Origin: Vitellaria paradoxa
Lineage: Eukaryota; Streptophyta; Magnoliopsida; Ericales; Sapotaceae
Assembly (NCBI GenBank): GCA_019916065.1
Contig: CM034238.1
Span: forward strand, 39,833,375-39,897,374
Reading direction: 5' to 3'
Length of the DNA stretch: 64,000 nucleotides
Shown here: positions 45,141 to 59,166 of the stretch, in pieces
Layout of the letters: each line of letters begins with the position of its first letter
How positions within the stretch are numbered: position 1 is the stretch's first letter
Program-made: the position numbers and the translations under genes
The notes under the pieces: generated by a model
What the model was told of the DNA's origin: nothing
What the model saw: only the letters and a program-made list of their open reading frames with translations
Database searches by the model: none

Positions 45141-48100
45141 AAAATCAGATTTTAGTTTTTATTTTTATTTTTTGTTTTATATAATTTTTTATTAAAATTT
45201 TATTTTATACTTTGATTTTTAAACTTGTTAATCATATTTCAAATTTCGCAAACACTAGTATCAAACAATAAGCGCCCAAATAAGTAAGTACATAAAATAA
45301 AGTGACACAAGAATTTAATGTGAAAACCCAAACTGAGAAAAATCACGAGTCCTAAACGAAGGACCGGACAATCTTCTTTCACTATATAAGTTAGGTTACA
45401 AAATTTACAACTATAAAATTTTTAATCGATTCCACGATACCTTGAGTTGAAGTTTTTCTCAGGTCCAAGATATACCCTCACTAGTGAAAAACCAATGTTC
45501 CTTGAAGTTCCAAAAAACACCTATACGAGAAGTTGTTTGGTGAAGAAAAAAAAAGAGAACTCTTCAATCAATGTATGTACCTTTTTTCCTCACGTTTTCT
45601 ATCTGTAACACCCTATGATCAAGAAAGTCTCTATTTATAGAGCACTTAAGTAATTCAATTCTACATGAGATTGTGAACTTGTGAGCCCCTCCTTTTTGTC
45701 ATAAAATTAACAAACATGAAACCAAGATAATAAAGAATGAGAAAATAAAAGATGGAATATGAATCAATAAAGATAAAGGGAATGGGGAAATTATACAACA
45801 ATGAAAAACACGTAAACATTCAAACTAATCAACCATACTATCTCAGCAATGAATAATCCAACTAACCAACCATAGTTTTAAAAAAAAAATACATCCATCC
45901 ATTTAGGATATCCACCTAACCAACATACATCAAAATTATAACTGGAAAAAAAAAAAAACCAAAGGAATTGAACCAAGTTTAAGCAAATAACCTATTAATT
46001 CACACTTCAACCATCTCACATACTATTGTTAATTATACTCTTAGAGATTAAATAATTAAATAAATTGAACAATCACTAAGACATGAATTTGCAATACTTA
46101 AAATCTCCTAATATGAACACATACATTGTTCCAGGTATACAAGTAATATATACTCTAAGTGCGCATGTGATTGAAGAATCACCTAATCAAATATAATGGA
46201 ATACTAAAATAATAAATGCCAGGATAGAACGCTCTTCAAAGGCAATAGGTTTCAATTGAGATATAAAATAAAATGAATTTAGCACTGTTCAACTTATATT
46301 TCCTAATTTTTCTTTTCCTAATCAATTTTTATTTATTTTATTTTTTTAGCAACCTAATGTGTATGGCAGCTTTGACATGTTTATGAATAGGTAACTTTTC
46401 CCTTAAATTGTTTTGCCCCAGAAGGTATTTATTTTGATAATTCACATATCATTCACTCTAGCCCACCAATAAACCTTTCTATGCTTCTACTAGAAAGGCC
46501 TAATATACACGAATAGACAAAGAAAGGAATTCAATTTAGCAAGTATAAAAATAGTGTGACATTATATCTAGTAAGAATCAATCTTGTGTTTTAAGAATTT
46601 AAAGAATCACAAGCATAACAAATAACACTCAATGTGTTTCATAAGAAACAAAATTTAATAAATTATGAAATACACATTAATGATGTTCAATCCATTTATT
46701 TTAAAACTCTAAGAATTAAAATAATAATATTGTATGATAGATAAAATATAAGTCCAGAACATAGAACACTCCCTTAGTCCAAAAGCCCTTAATTTTTTTT
46801 AATATATTCAAGTAAAATCATACAATTAGATTTTTATATTTTATCTCTTTTTTCATCAAATTTTCTTACAGAAATTATTGACTCCCATGAAATAATGGAT
46901 GACTCCTTTGAATTGTCGTGGGGTGAATTATCAAGATGCATGTATCTCATCTTATAAGAATATATACATCTAAAAATTTTTTGACATGACTCTCAATGAG
47001 AAGTCTGATGTAAATAACTAAACAGTTAAAAATTGTAGCTAGATTTATTGTTTTGTGTAGCTGTGTACTATTCCAGTAGACAATGAAAAAGTTAGACTTT
47101 AGCTCCAAAAGAAAGTAATTGCACAGCATGGAGTGACTACCAAAATACAAAGGAATGTTTGTAAGCATAACAGTACCTCTCAATTTCTTAAAGTTTCTTG
47201 CAGATAAAGATGTGAGGATTACATCTAATAGTTGACACCAACAACAAATGTGCATTGGGTGTTTGAAGAAAGTCGAAACAGTACACAGTGCCACGTTGAA
47301 TTTAGAATTATAATTTCATATGTTATTATTATATTGAACAATTTAATGAACTTACTGCATGAACAACAAGGCTATTACTATAGAAAACAAATAACATAAA
47401 AACAAGCCAACGGACATATATATATATATATATATATGCGCAAAAAAAAGTTAAATCAGTCATGCTCATCGACTTACACCTAGAAAGAATGAACATGTAC
47501 TCAACTAATATAATAGTGTAAAAAAGTTTCTAGTATAAAAGGGGGATAATCAAATGCTTTAAAGTTCCAAATGAAATTCACATCGGTAAATTTATTGGTA
47601 TAACAAAAAGCAAAAAAAAAAACTCAAGTGGTTTATTGATCCATTGATATTTAATGCTTCAATTTAAGATTTCACTTGGAACTAGTGAAATGAAAAGTGA
47701 AGTTCCTTCCATGCTTGATTCTCAGATTGATGAGACAAAAAAGAAATGAAAAGTAAAAAACAAAAAATACCCAACACTCTTTTCTCCACAAAAAAACGTG
47801 TGATAATGTTCCCCATTATATATGAAGCTCTTAAGTTTTGTTAATCCAATAGGAAGATTGCAGCTTAATCTGAAATTAATTTTGCTATAAAATAAACAAC
47901 GAGAGAGTTACAATTAACTTCAATTTCCCTACCATCTGGAAAAAAAATTCTGTAAATTATTTGATGCTGAATTTGCTTCTGTGACTAAATCTGCCTTTGA
48001 ACAAATGACTCTATTCACAAGGGAAGAGATCCACTATCTCTTCAAAACAATCAATATAATAGCGTAAAACTTAATTGTTGACAATTTAAAACACAATATG

Positions 48101-48689
48101 TTAATCTCTGTTTTCTTTTTGCTCCACTAAAAAACATCTTTACACTTTGCTAATATTTCAATAACATAACAAATACCTAATTAAGAACGAATTACCAGAC
48201 TCGCTAGCTAGGTACCAAAAAAATACATAAACTGTATGTAATGAGGGGAAAACTATAATCATTATTGCAGATTTCACAAACACAAACTGTGAATGAAATA
48301 ATTATGAAGAAAAAAACAAACAATTCATACAGATTGTGAACAGAAAGCAGGCACCGTCAAATTTAATGCACCCTTTGTTCTTCTCAACATCAAACATTGG
48401 GATTCTAGAGTTAACCCAAAAAATTAAAGAGTTGGGTAGAAAACCTTAAAAATAAAAATAAAAATAAATATATATACAAATAAACCTTAAGGCTTCAGAT
48501 GTGTAAAAACAAACACACAAGGAGAGAGATAAAAAGGAGGATGTTGAAACCTAGAGAGATAAGGGAGGGAGAGTGGCACCAATGGCTCAGCAACAACAGG
48601 CGATGACCAGAGCGAGAGCACGTTGAAGTGTAGCTGAGCAGAGAATGGGCTAGAGCGTTGAGGTGTATGCGATAGAAGTTGATACGTGC
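45141..48689. other. Gene-free AT-rich interval
   Basis: No gene recognised. At 45240-45620 lies a stretch of mixed composition (GACACAAGAATTTAATGTG..AACCC) that looks like dispersed-repeat material. The minus-strand frame 46947-47294 (115 codons) has no motif. A GC-richer patch at 48520-48680 resembles the leader region that follows subterminal repeats in CACTA elements, here read leftward from the terminus at 49871. Confidence 0.4.
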
Positions 48690-49871
48690 TTGTAAATTTG
48701 GGATTTTGTACCTAAGGAAATTTTCATTAGCTTTTGAAATTTTAATTATTAAAATTAATTAATTTTTAATAATTAATTATAAAATTTTATTTCTTTGACA
48801 ACAAATATTGTAACTGTGTAATTTTAGTGATGAAAATTAAAATTTGTCACAATAAAAAATTTTAATTCTGCAAAAATAATAAATTTTTTGGCGCTAATTT
48901 TTCTTCTACCTTTTAGTGACTGGAATTAGTGACAACAAAATATCATTGTCATCGAATATTAACATTTCAATGACAATTTTTATTATTTATCACACAAAAA
49001 TCTTTAAATAAATTTAGTGGCAACAAAAAAATCTTGTCACTAAATAACATATATTACAATAATATTTTTTATTTTCACAAAAGACTCGTCATTAGAAAAT
49101 TAATTTAATAATTTCATATTAAATTTATTATTTAAATTAAATTAGATTAATAATAATTAAAAAATTATTTAATTTAATAATAATTAATAAGATTATTCAA
49201 TTCAATTTGATTTAAATTAATAATAATTGTTTAAGTTAATTTAATTAAATTATTCATTTTTTAAATTGATTAAATTAAATTAAAAATGTTTTAATTATAT
49301 TATTTATGAAAATATTTGAATAAAATAATTTATTTTAATGTGATGCAACACAAAGGAACAAAGTTTTAAAATTGATAAAATATTTATAACAAAAAAAAAA
49401 GAGTAAAAATATTTTTTTTGTTTAAGATTTATTTTTTTGGAAACAAAAAATAAATAAATTTAACGAACACATTTTTGCTACCTATTTTCAAAAATCTTTA
49501 AATATAAAAAAAGAAATATAAATATTACCAGTGACGAGATTCAATGACAATAAAATTTGTCATAATAAAAATTTTAACTACTCAAAAAAATAAATTTTTT
49601 GGCTCCAATATTTTTATAACTTTTAGTGACGAGATTTAGTGACAACAAAATAATATTGTCACTGAATATTAATGTTTCAGTGACAGTAAAATATTTTTAT
49701 TACTGAATATTAATGTTTCAGTGTCAATTTATGTTACTTGTTACAAAAACAATCTTGAAATGTATTTTTAATAACAATGAAAAAATGTTGTCCAAAAAAT
49801 ACCACATATTGGTGACAATATTTTTTATTGTTACAAAAAACTTGTGACTGTAACCCACTTTTCTTCTAGTG
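48690..49871 (-). mobile_element. CACTA transposon end with subterminal repeats
   Basis: On the minus strand the terminus at 49871 reads CACTAGAAGAAAAGTGGG, the CACTA signature. Inward (lower coordinates) the motif AGTGACAACAAAAT..TATTGTCACTGAATATTAATGTTTCAGTGACA recurs several times in direct and inverted form (48900-48990, 49510-49760). No matching second terminus was found. Confidence 0.6.
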
Positions 49872-50800
49872 GCTATATTGTCTTTCTCCTTCTTCTATTC
49901 ATTCTTAAGTCGATAAGTCTTAGAAGACTTCAAGGCATATTTTTTGAGTAGTCAGAAAGTTTTTTCACTTGGTCTAGGTGTATCAAGGAGTCGAGTAAGA
50001 GGTCAAAAAAATTTGTGCATGCAAAAAGTCGTAGAGAGTTCGAGTAGGATCCTATAACCTGAATTTTATAATGGAAATTGTTTTGAGATTTTTCCTTGGA
50101 TAGAATTTTCCTTATTATTTTCTGGTGCCTTCGTACATTCTACTTATTGTGGGTGATTACATTATGTGGAGTGATTAAAAATTTTCAGGGGTTGATATTG
50201 AATCATTGTGCAGTCTTGCAGAGTACCTGCTCGTCAATGGATAGTGTTTTTTGTGCACATTTGTCTTCTTATTGTGCAAATTGTTAGAATTGTGAGCCAT
50301 ACCCGTTACATTCAAATACTAGTAAAGGGCAAATGTCTAAATGAAATGAAGGTATACTATGCTCATTCAATTCATATTGGTTCGCAAAAATATAGAGAAT
50401 GTTTGCATAATAAATAACTATTAGAAAATGAATAAAATTAAAATTAACTTAAACTAAATAAAATATTTATTGGAGTTGAAATTATTATTTAAAGAAACAA
50501 AAAATGTGAAACTAAAAAGATAAGATCTCATCATGTTGAAAATAAATAAGAAAAAAAGATAAATGTCAATTTAAAAATTAATGGAAGAAAGTGTTTAAAA
50601 CTTAATAGACAACAACTGTGAGTTTTAACACTTCACTAGTTTAATAAGAATAAAATTATTAATATAAAAAAGGACATTAAATATGTTCTGTATCTAACAA
50701 TTTTTGACTCAACATTATCATGACTACTATCTCATCTTATCATAAACTTAAATACATTATAAACTAGTGATTAAATCCCACAAATAAATGAATTTGTTTT
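49872..50800. other. Intergenic DNA
   Basis: Short ORFs at 50096-50417 have no recognised motif. AT-rich, nothing else identified. Confidence 0.35.
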
Positions 50801-51170
50801 GGTGGAGGGAAAACTCGAGTGGTCGCCAAAGTACTTTTAGCGACTGCTGTAAACGGTTGCTCTGAGGGTCGCAATTACAAATGCGCAAAGAGTATTGGCA
50901 AAATAGCGAACGTTAAAAGTACTAATAGTGACCGCTACGAGTGATCGCTAAATCAGCCACCAATACTCATCTAAAAATCTGGCACAACCTCTTTTTGTTT
51001 CTCACCTTCTCTTTTTCTCCTCTTTCCTCCCTCGGTTCTTGGTTTTGCTTCCTCTCTGTTGATCTGTTGCATCGCCCCTGCTCGATCACCATTGGTGAGC
51101 CCCCCTCTCTCTCTCCCCCCAATTATATATATACTAATTTTTTTTTTTATTTTCTTGCCAAATGAGGGGT
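50801..51170 (+). mobile_element. CACTA-type subterminal region and leader
   Basis: Repeated GTGGTCGCCAAAG, TAGCGACTG, TAGTGACCGC and GTGATCGCTAAA motifs at 50810-50960 are followed by a CT-rich leader and a splice-donor-like ATTG|GTGAGC near 51090. Such an arrangement precedes transposase exons in plant CACTA elements; the transposase relic at 54640 is in the same orientation. Confidence 0.45.
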
Positions 51171-53085
51171 CGAAAAAGGTATATGTATACCCACTTGATT
51201 TTCTGCCCAAACAAGGTTAAGTATGTGTATCTATTTTTTTTAGTACAGTTTTAGTTTTTTTTTAATTGGAAATATGTTGTTTATTTATTGAAAATGTCAT
51301 GCATCACTACTGTTGCTATAATATTTTTTTTTGTATGCTGTAACTTTATAATAATATTGTTGTTTTTTTAGTTTTTTTTTTTAATTATAAATATGTTCTT
51401 TTTTTTTTGGTTGAAAATGCCATGCACTGTTTTTTTTTTTAAATATAATTTATTTGTTGAAAGTTTGCTCTTTGTTGTTTGCTGTAATGTTGTGATCACT
51501 GTTTTGTTGTAATGTTTCCAAAGAATTTTTTGTTTGTTTTTCTGTTTGTTGTTTGCTGGCAGTACCATTTTTTTTTTGGTTATTTTTTGGTGCCTTTTTT
51601 GTCCTTTTTTTTGGCCACTGTTTGCTGTAATATTGTTGGATATTGTTGTAATATTGTTGGATATATATTTTTCCCACTTTTTTGTGCTTTTTTTGGGGGG
51701 GGGGGGGGAAATTGCCCTGAATTGTTTTGTTAGCATTTTTTTATGTTGTTTTTATATATGCCCTGATTTTTGTGGAAACTATCTCGATTTTTTATTTTGT
51801 ATACTGTTTTGTGAGCACTTTTTGTTACCACAGTTAGCATTTCGTTAACATTTTGTAATAGTAATATTAAGGTATAATAAAATTAATATTAATAATAATA
51901 ATTAATTAGCAATAGTAATATTAATTTATAGTAATATTAATATAAATTTGCAAATTAATTAGTTAAATTAATTTGTAATTTAATAGTAATATGAGAACAA
52001 TAATAATATTAAATAGTTAAATTAATAATAATAATATTATTATTATTGTTATTCAAAATTCAAATAATAATAATACACAAGCCCATAATGATAAAATATA
52101 ATAATAATAATAATTGTAATATTAATTTACAATAAAATTAATATTAATATTAATATTAATATTAATAATAGCATAATGTAATTTAACCAATCAAATTAAT
52201 AATAATACCCAAACCCCTAATGGTAAAATATAATAACAATAGTAATAGAAATATTAATTTATAAGAAAATTAATAATAACAACAACATAATATAATTTAA
52301 TTAGTTAAATCAATAATAATACATAAATCCCTAATGATTAGTTAGTAATAATAATATTAATATTAATTTATAATTTAATTAGTTAAATCAATCGTAACAC
52401 ACAAACCAATACTCAAATAATAATAATATTATTATTCAACACCTTAAAATACTATTATCATTATTATTATTACTATTATTGTCATTATCATCATCATCAT
52501 CCTCCTAATGAGAACAATAATAATATTAAATTAGTTAAAGTAGTACTATTATTATCATTCAAAATTCATATAATAATAATATTGTACAATACTTTAAAAT
52601 AATATTATTATTATAATTCTAATGAGAACAATATTTATATTAAATTATTTAAATTAATAATGATATTATTATTATTCAAAATTCAAATAATAATAATAAT
52701 AATAATATTAATAATATTACTAAATAATAATAATAGTAAAACTACTTTAATTAATAAGAAATATATTTTGCTAAATTATTTTAATAATAATATAATTGAA
52801 ATAATATGAAATAGTAGTTATTAGAATAATTTTAAGAAATAATATAACTAGATTAGTTAAAGTAATATGATAGATTTTTAATTCAATTATTTTTAATAAA
52901 TAATATAATTGAATTACATTTAATATATTTTATAATTATTTAATTTACTTAATTTTAACAAAGAGTATAATAAAATAATATAATTTAATTTTAATAATTT
53001 AATATCATTAGCCCAATCAAATCCAAATTCAATCAAATATTTGCCCAATCCAATCCAATCCAAATAATAATAATAATATTAAATT

Positions 53086-53116
<31 letters not shown>

Positions 53117-53390
53117 TAACTTATAATAATAATAATATAATAATAATAATATTGATAATAATATTAAATAATAATATTATTAATATTAATGGTGTAATTA
53201 AATTAATTAAATTAATAATAATAATAATAATACACAAACCTCTAATAAGAATAATAATAATATTATACCAACACTTTAAAATATTTAAAATATTATTATA
53301 ATCCAAATGAGAACACATTAATATTGGGCAACACTTTAAAATATTATTAATATAATCCTAATTAGAATAATAATATTATTGTAATAATAT
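51171..53390. repeat. T-rich then AAT-repeat desert
   Basis: 51200-51840 is strongly T-rich with repeated TGTTTGCTGTAAT(A/G)TTGTTG and a G run at about 51696-51708. 51840-53390 is about 1.5 kb of imperfect AAT/ATT trinucleotide sequence with almost no G or C. It may be an expanded intron of the CACTA element. No gene. Confidence 0.6.
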
Positions 53391-54639
53391 TGATGACCTT
53401 GTGCTTCTGTATCGCTTCTGTATCTCCTTTACAAGAGTCTTGACGGCATCTAGAGGAAATATGGAACGTAAGTTCTTAATACAACTATAACATTAATAAA
53501 ATAAATATTAAATTCAATCAAATCCAAATTCTTACTTTGACTCAATCCCATCTAATAATATTATTTGAGTCCATTTAAACCCAAAATCAATCCAAATAGC
53601 TACACAACAATTCAATCCAATTCAATAATTTTTATGACTTAAGTCTAATCCAATCCAATCCAATATATTACTTGGGTCCAATCCAATATATTACTTGGGT
53701 CCAATCCAAATCCAAATTCAATCCATTAGATAATCAATAAACAAACGAAAGAAATTGAACATATAGACAAGTTAGGAAATAAAAAGAAAATAAGAATTGC
53801 TTTACTTTATTCATTTGCATGTATTAGTGAAACTTAGACCTGTTTGAGAATCGTGTATGCCTCCAATTTGGTCATCCTTTGGCAATGGATTAGCTCTTTG
53901 AGTAGATTCATCGTTCTATGGAGAGCTCGCGGAGATTGACGTATGCAATTATTGAATTGTCCAATTCGGACAGTTTGAGAATGTAACTATCTATCTTATC
54001 CTTAATAGCTTATGTAGTGTCTAACGTTAGATAAAGTTTCAGTTGATGTACCGCTGTTCTCCGAGTGCATACGCAAAATTTGACTTATGTAGTCTATGCG
54101 TTGTGTATTTGAAGAACCACACAGGCGTACAGCCAAAATTTTGTCTAACCATGGGAGAAAGGCATTGAGTTTTTTAATGTAAGTTAGGATCGTGCATTCT
54201 TAAATGGGGTAAGATAAACTACCTGTGCAAAGGGGAAGTTTAATATTAGATGACTTGCATAATGCACAATTTGTTAGGCTAATTGTGCCTCATCATTTGG
54301 GATTCCGTAGAAATAGTTAACGAGATAGACAATAATTGAATTGATTTGCTGAATAAGATGTCTACAAAATATATGGAGAAGATCAACCAGTTCATTTCCT
54401 TCACCAACGAATTTGACAGCGAGTATATCATTTATCCTTATAGGAAATGTGTGAACTGGTATTACTATAAACAAGGGCCCGTCAAGAGTATTTGATTTGT
54501 AATGGGTTCCTAAAGTAGTACAAGTGTTAGACTCTCCACAGGGAAAAATATGTTTCCTCTCGTTGGGAGAAGACAGTTGAGATGGAGGCCGAGGCTACGG
54601 AAACTGATCCGACAATTGCGATGCTAACTGATATCACGT
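53391..54639. other. Possible N-terminal CACTA transposase remains
   Basis: 53540-53720 has repeated CCAATCCAAT / TTACTTGGGTCC. From about 54350 a plus-strand stretch (KYMEKINQFISF..SEYIIYPYRKCVNW) loosely fits the transposase-associated zinc domain found before TNPD. It is weak and full of stops. The minus-strand frame 54274-54474 is unassigned. Confidence 0.35.
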
Positions 54640-56025
54640 TGGTTTGGCACTGAAAAACCCAAGCTGTGAGACAAAAAGGGCTAGTGGAAGCAAACATCGC
54701 TCGAGTGTAGATGAAAATACCTTGAGATATTTTGAAATTCTCAATGATGCACAGATAGAATTGTATTCTGGATGTAAGGATTTCAGTAAATTGTCATTCA
54801 TCATCAAGTTGTTACATTTGAAGGCCAATCAATGGTCAGACACGTCTTTCAACACGCTATTACAGTTGTTACACAAAGTTTTGCCATCAGGTACAAAGCC
54901 TGCTAATTCTTACTATCAAGCTCACAAACTAACTGAAAATCTGAGCTTCACATATGAGACTCTAGATGCATATTCGAACAGTTGTATGTCATTTTAGAAT
55001 GAGAATGTCTATATCGATACGTGCACTATATGTAATACTTTTAGGTGGAAAGGCGACAAGGGTGGGCAGAATCGTCAGAATAGTTCAGATATGGTAAACC
55101 ATGGTAAGCTCATAGCTGCAAAGCAAGTACGATATTTTCCACTTTAACCACAGTTGAAGAGGTTTTTCATGTCCTTTTAAGATTTCTAAATTGATGAGAT
55201 AGCATGTCGAGAACAGCAGAGAGGATGGAAAAGCTAACCCATCCAACAGACTCCCCAGCATGGAAGGATTTCGATTGGAAACATATTGAATTTGTTATCG
55301 ATAGTCCTAGTGTGCAGCTTAACTTGGCTGCAAATGGTTTTAGTCCATTTAGGTTCATAACTAGGGCAAATCACAATACTTAGCCAGCTGTGCTAGTTCC
55401 AGATGTGTATATGCACCTGTGATTGAAGAGCATAATGAATTATGGGCCAAGGGCATAATGACATGACTTTGCAGGGAATGAAATATTTAGACTCCAGATA
55501 GCATGATTGTGGACAATGAACGACCTCCCATATATGTTAACTTGTCTGGATAGAACACGAAAGGAGAGTTTTGCATATCCCTACCGCAACCAGAGTAAGC
55601 AAGTTAACAAGCCTAAAGCACGGCAGAAAGTGGGCCTATACGAGTCACAAACGCTTTTAACCTTCATTGCATAGCTTCAAGAGGGACAAAATATCCTTTG
55701 ATGGCACTTAGGAGTTTGGTTTTGCACCATATACTATGACTAGGGTTGATTTGTTGTCCAAGATCGAGCAAAAGCAAATACGGACAGTGTATGTTTTTTA
55801 AGATTTGTTAGTCCCCCCTATGGCTTCTATATCCAGTGCGAATAGAAACTGAAGTCATAATTGGAAGAATAAGAGTATTTTTAATGAAATACTGTACTGG
55901 AAAGATAATATATTGAGACACAACTTGGATGTCATACATATTGAGAAGAATGTTTGCGATAATATATTGTGGACTATTCTCGGTGTTAAGGAAAAGTCAA
56001 TGGACAATGCCAATGCCCGCTAGGA
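54640..56025 (+). pseudogene. CACTA (En/Spm) TNPD-type transposase pseudogene
   Basis: An uninterrupted piece (54644-54997) reads ALKNPSCETKRA, YSGCKDFSKLSFIIKLLHLK and QLLHKVLPSG, the pattern of the TNPD N-terminal half. After a stop, CTICNTFRWKG and KQVRYFPL..PQLKRFF continue it. Later segments near 55880-55980 (NTTWMSYILRRMFAIIYCG-like, shifted frame) match the conserved block around the family's invariant His-Asn-Leu-Asp. There are many stops and frame changes. Similarity ends abruptly at about 56025. The orientation agrees with the subterminal region at 50801. Confidence 0.75.
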
Positions 56026-58624
56026 AATAAAATAAAATCTAAACAAATCAAACCTTATATATTTTAACAATCGCGTTAAAAGATTAAATAAAATCTAAAA
56101 TAGTTTTATATATTTTAATAAACGAATTAAAAAATAAGTCAAAAAATAAATACATAAAAAATAATTTCCATATAAAGGAATATCATCTAGTAAAAATAAA
56201 TATAGCAAACTCATCCTCATTTTTAATGACTAAAAAAAAAAAACTAACAAACAACTACTCCTAATTGCGTTAATATTAAGCAAAATCTATCATAATAAAA
56301 TTCTAGCAAGGATAGAATTTAAATATATTAGTTAAGGATAGAATTTAAATAGCTTTGGATTAAAAATATATATTTAAAATTATAAAATTATAAATAAAAT
56401 GGTAATATTAAATTCATAAATTTATATTTAAAAATATATTTTAAAACAAAGTATTCTATCTAAAACATATATTTAAAATTTGAAATAAATTCATAAAATT
56501 ATATTTAATAAAAAATATTTTTAATAAGATTATAAAATTATTACTTAGTATTATAATTTTTATATTATCTAAATTGAATTCTAATAACTAATGTAGGCAT
56601 AATAATTTAAAAATTAACATACATAATACAATTGACAATGAAAGCGATAAGGATAAAAATTTTAATTTATTAAATAAAATTAGATTAATTATAGTTCTTA
56701 ATTAAATAAAATTTTATTAGATAATTATAAATTAAGACAAAATTTAAATAAAATTCTAATATTTAGATTTGAAAGTCACGTGTCATAAACATAGTATAAA
56801 TTAAGTCCGACGTAATATAATGCCCTTTTTCAACTCTACTTTATATATATTGAATGTGATATTCAAAAGAATGCACTTAAATATATTATAAAAATGCATA
56901 ACAATGCAAGGGAATCCGGTAATCAATATTAATGTAATATAATGCCCTTTTTGAACTCTACTTTATATATATTTAATGTGATATTCAAAAGAATGCACTT
57001 AAATATATTATAAAAATGCACAACAATGCAAGGGAATCCGGTAATCAATATTACCACATTAATATATGAAAATGTGAGAGTTCACAAGGGATTGACACGT
57101 GGTAAGCCGTCATGGGAACTCCCCGTGGTGGGCATTCGCATGAGCTAGGGGCTTCGTTTCTTTGTCGTGGTCCAAGCCCGTTAAAATTGCATCGTATGAT
57201 GGTGAGAGAAGCAGCGATTCTCGACCCTTAGACTCTATTTAATTTGTTAAAAATTTTTAAAAATTATTTATTTTTTATTTTATTATATTAATTATGAACC
57301 CATTATTTTTTTTATCTCACTGTGAGAATTATAAATTTATAATTTATCTCAATTTATTTCATTTTTTATCACTTTAAACACACCAATAAAAAAGGAATTA
57401 AAATTATATAAATATAAGGCTGGCACGAGTTTGGAAGTAGAGAGAACGGAAGGAGGCGCAAGCTTCCAAAAGAATTTATTACGTTTTCTTCTAAAATAAT
57501 TTATTATGTTTGCTAGGACGTTGTATTTAAGCTGCAGGCTTTTTTTTTTAGGAAAAAAATTTAAGAATAATAATAAAAAAATATAAAAATTTAATTTATC
57601 ATTAAAAATATATACCAGTTAATTCGTTGAAAAAATAACCCAAACATTCATCATAATAATAAAGTGACCCACTATAAATTTACTCACAAAAAATTAAATA
57701 TAATAAAATAATAATAATAAATAAATAAATTTTAATTTATCAATGAGATCATATATCAGTTAATTCGTTTAAGAAATAGCTCAAATACCCATAACAATAA
57801 TAAAATGACCCATTATAAATTTACTCACAAAAATTAAATTAATAAAATAAAAAATAAAATATACAAAAAAAAGTGAGACACATATTAATTTTTAAAAATA
57901 TAAAAGCCAAACACAAAAAAGAAGCAAAAACAATATAGAAATACGAGTAAAAGTACATTGTTCTACTGTGAACCATTTGAAGGAGGTGTGTGTTAAATAA
58001 AATAAAAATTAATATAATACCAACGTGATTTGATTGCGTAACTTAAAAAGAGATGTTTAAAGTGAATACCGGACAGAATAATAATTTTAATAATGAATAA
58101 TTACTAATTTATCAATAATAAATAATTATATATGTTATATATATTCAATTTTCAATAATGAAAGACTTAGACTACAAATGCACGGAGCAAAACGCAATAC
58201 CTTTACTAGTTCCATTTAATTAAAGTCAACTATGCCTTTACTGGTTACCTTTACTAGCTAGCCATCCACCACACATTTGATAACTTACACACAAGAGGAT
58301 AAGCATCTGACGTATGTCTTGTGATAAAGTAAAGACTTGACCATCATATGTTTCTTGATAAAATATGTCACACAAGGGAATATACACGAGCATCATATAT
58401 ATGCCCGTGGAAACTTCAACGGCCATTTTGCAGCGAACTTATTATACGTTTGTTTTAATATTAAGGGGTGTTTGGATTATCAAAAACTGATATAATTTGA
58501 GGTAATTCATGAGTTTATAATCTGTGTAGTGAAATAAAAAATAAATAATTTTTAATAATTTTTAATATTTTTTATTCTACTAAACACACCTTAAAAATTT
58601 TTAAGAATTATTTTTATTTATATA
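56026..58624. other. AT-rich interval with tandem duplications
   Basis: A 122-bp tandem duplication lies at 56812-57055 (TAATATAATGCCCTTTTT...GGGAATCCGGTAATCAATATT twice). A ~145-bp duplication lies at about 57591-57865 (CAGTTAATTCGTT..TAAATTTACTCACAAAAA twice). MITE family 1 copies lie at about 57231-57393 (-) and 58464-58590 (+). No gene. Confidence 0.55.
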
Positions 58625-59166
58625 TGATGATCGCAGAAGTTCGTGGCCGCAACCGGGTCACTGATTTCGGATCCTCCGACTATGGTTGAAAGCCTCGCTC
58701 CTTAGAACACTGGTGTAATGCCTGCTAAGTCACCTCCGACAATCAAGTTAGTAATTAACTTTGGACAAAATTAAGCATTACCCAATTAGAGTTATTGCAT
58801 CTTACCTTCGTCTTGTGATCTTTCTCCTATTTATGGGCTTCCTCTCCATTTTTTGGGATAGAGATTGAGAACTTCCCCTTTGATTTCCCGCTATTACCTT
58901 GTTTGAATAATTAAAATATTCTTTCTCGATTTTCTCCACGCAAAGTTCACCTTATGAATAATGGAAATCTTGTAGGGTATCTTCATGCATCTGCAATCCC
59001 CATTTTTCACCAACTGTTTATTCCATCCCAGGCTGGTCCGAGCTCAGAACGACCGGTCAGTCATCCGAACTCGGACTGACCTTAATGGGTCGACAGTCTA
59101 CCCTTCACGGGGCTAACCAGAGGACAATTGAGTCATTTTCACCAAGTACGAGAATTTTCCTCATCA
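58625..59166. repeat. Probable solo LTR
   Basis: 542 bp beginning TGATGA and ending TCATCA, flanked by ATATA and ACATA (one mismatch). It is GC-richer than its surroundings and has a TATTTATGGGC TATA-like box near 58830. No internal retroelement sequence or second LTR is in the window. Confidence 0.45.

Noticed and set aside
46947..47294. 115-codon minus-strand frame in a gene-free interval
   Set aside because: Composition is AT-rich, there is no recognisable domain, and no neighbouring exon or promoter supports it.
48125..48135. CACTA at 48125 as the partner of the CACTA terminus at 49871
   Set aside because: The following bases (AAAAAACATC) do not match the TIR CACTAGAAGAAAAG, and the candidate target base pairs do not line up.
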